DNA of 64,000 bases from Nostoc linckia NIES-25 (GTDB lineage: Bacteria > Cyanobacteriota > Cyanobacteriia > Cyanobacteriales > Nostocaceae), in NCBI RefSeq assembly GCF_002368035.1, contig NZ_AP018223.1:1094449-1158448 (forward strand). Reading direction: 5' to 3'. Below are positions 62,951-64,000 of this stretch, piece by piece. The position numbers and the translations under genes were made by a program. The first letter of the stretch is position 1, and each line of letters opens with the position of its first letter. Below the pieces are notes generated by a model that worked only from the letters and a program-made list of their open reading frames with translations, was not told the DNA's origin and ran no database searches.

Positions 62951-63547
62951 ATGGTTATAGCAGTTAGCGCGATATCGTTCCTTTTCAGTCCCCTTACTTT
63001 AGCCTCCTTTTTGCCCTCCCTGCCTTTGGATAGCCTCTTCTCTACCCAAGGGATCATGGTGATGCTGTTGGCGGCTTACGCTGGTGCTATGTGGATGTTC
63101 CTCACCAGTGCCCCAAAAGTACACACTGTGATGGTGTCAGATTTGGAGATTGCCCGACAGTTGTATGAAGGGCTGCTAGATTTACCAGCAGCTGAAGTGC
63201 CTTTGCACTACTACTACAACTACGAACAAACCATAGGTGCAACTGGAATCGATCCGCTGTATATGTCTACCTCACCGAGTTTGTCTAGCAAAACGATGAA
63301 TAACGGCAGTGAAGGACTGTGGTATCAATTGAAGAAAAATACCCAGCTACACGTCATTACGGGTGCAAGTTTAGGTAGCAAAAATCAGCAACGTCACGTC
63401 TGCTTTGACCACGAATGTCTGGAAATGATTTTAATGCGAGTAGAAGTGCGCGGTTTAAAATTCAAGATTCGTAACAGCAAGCCCCTGAATTTTTTGGTCA
63501 AGGACTATGAAGGCCGAATTATTGAACTGGCTGAAGTAGCGAATTAG
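62951..63547 (+). CDS. Membrane-anchored glyoxalase-fold protein
   Basis: A 198-residue protein. The N-terminal half begins with hydrophobic stretches (VIAVSAISFLFSPLTLASFL; GIMVMLLAAYAGAMWMFLTS) and the rest is a vicinal-oxygen-chelate (glyoxalase-like) domain: KVHTVMVSDLEIARQLYEGL, QLHVITGASLGSKNQQRHVC and the ending NFLVKDYEGRIIELAEVAN. The usual metal residues would be His in KVHTV, Glu and His in later strands; they can be only partly identified. Activity is uncertain. ATG 62951 is preferred over TTG 62945. Confidence 0.78.
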   Translation: MVIAVSAISFLFSPLTLASFLPSLPLDSLFSTQGIMVMLLAAYAGAMWMFLTSAPKVHTVMVSDLEIARQLYEGLLDLPAAEVPLHYYYNYEQTIGATGIDPLYMSTSPSLSSKTMNNGSEGLWYQLKKNTQLHVITGASLGSKNQQRHVCFDHECLEMILMRVEVRGLKFKIRNSKPLNFLVKDYEGRIIELAEVAN

Positions 63548-63643
63548 TTCAGAATGCAATTAGTTGTATCTTAGAAAAAGTAGGGTGTGTTGTCGCGCAG
63601 CGCAACGCACCATTTTAGTATAGGTGTAAATAAATTGGAAAAA

Positions 63644-64000
63644 ATGTACGCATCTCACCTATATGAAACAGATTTCTATGCTTGGACGCAAGAGCAAGTT
63701 AGCTTGCTCAAAAATCAAGAATGGGAACAATTAGATACCGTTAACTTGATTGAAGAAATTGAAACTTTGGGCAGAAGAGAACGACAAGAATTGAGAAATC
63801 GGCTAGGAGTATTGCTAGGACATTTGCTCAAATGGCAATTTCAATCTGAAAAACGTAGCAATAGCTGGTTAGGTACAATTCGAGAACAACGCGTTCAAAT
63901 CAAGCTGCTTTTGCAAGATAGCCCTAGTTTAAAACCCTATCTTAATGAAGTTTTCCTCACCGTTTATGAACTAGGTTTGGCTTTAGCGATTCGAGAAACT
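63644..64000 (+). CDS. DUF29 family protein (3' end outside window)
   Basis: 119 codons are in the window, open at the right edge. MYASHLYETDFYAWTQEQVS, LIEEIETLGRRERQELRNRL, LLGHLLKWQFQSEKRSNSWL and TIREQRVQIKLLLQDSPSLK are typical DUF29. The family is abundant in cyanobacteria, helical and of unknown function. A GTAGGGTGTG...AACGCACC palindromic repeat precedes it at 63580-63612. Typical full length is about 145-160 residues, so roughly 30-40 are missing. Confidence 0.9.
   Translation, partial: MYASHLYETDFYAWTQEQVSLLKNQEWEQLDTVNLIEEIETLGRRERQELRNRLGVLLGHLLKWQFQSEKRSNSWLGTIREQRVQIKLLLQDSPSLKPYLNEVFLTVYELGLALAIRET

Overview
ORGANISM. The window looks like chromosome of a filamentous, Nostoc/Anabaena-type cyanobacterium. 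The GCGATCGC-type octamer is very frequent, spacers are full of short tandem heptamers (CCCCAGT/CCCCAAT, TAGTCAT) and purine/pyrimidine-tract repeats, and the gene set is cyanobacterial: rpaB, sasA, nblB, CCB-, CRR7- and LPA1/Rep27-family proteins, a group 2 sigma factor, PEP-CTERM proteins and Uma2 proteins. No phage, plasmid origin, rRNA, CRISPR array or transposase gene was seen. LAYOUT. 0-10 kb: 3' part of a Dps ferritin, carB, a group 2 sigma factor, a DUF760 protein, a Nudix hydrolase, a CBS-pair protein and nblB, all on the + strand and separated by repeats. 10-19 kb: a PEP-CTERM protein, a DUF456 membrane protein, an M48-like protein lacking zinc ligands, a CCB2/CCB4-type cytochrome b6 maturation protein, rpaB divergent from radA, and two Uma2 genes. 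19-28 kb: two Ser/Thr kinases (one fused to seven WD40 repeats) flanking a heme-c sensor on the other strand, a SppA/SDH-like protein, a peptidoglycan-binding protein and a large membrane protein. 28-35 kb: rimP-nusA-ylxR-infB, preceded by a structured leader with an intrinsic terminator almost touching rimP. 35-49 kb: a beta-helix/SLH protein, tRNA-Thr(CGT), a toxin-antitoxin pair, an M42 peptidase, a GDSL esterase pseudogene broken by a miniature element, an SLH lipoprotein, the clock kinase sasA, a diguanylate cyclase and small photosynthesis-related proteins. 49-64 kb: a REC-only regulator, ppk1, two small paralogous secreted proteins, a 976-residue putative outer-membrane barrel, a histidine kinase, a repeat-rich secreted protein, a TPR protein, a divergent sigma-like protein, a glyoxalase-fold protein and the start of a DUF29 gene. 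THEMES. Several genes are regulators of light, redox or clock signalling (RpaB, SasA, heme-c sensor, kinases, sigma factors, GGDEF protein), but they are scattered and form no single operon. The only clear multigene operon is rimP-nusA-ylxR-infB. The second major component is repeats: at least six miniature inverted-repeat elements with different termini, one interrupting a gene, plus a tract repeat inserted in frame in carB. The best candidate for an undescribed system is the 52.7-57.7 kb group of two secreted paralogs and a barrel protein; the best candidate RNA element is the rimP leader. All family assignments were made by reading, without database searches.
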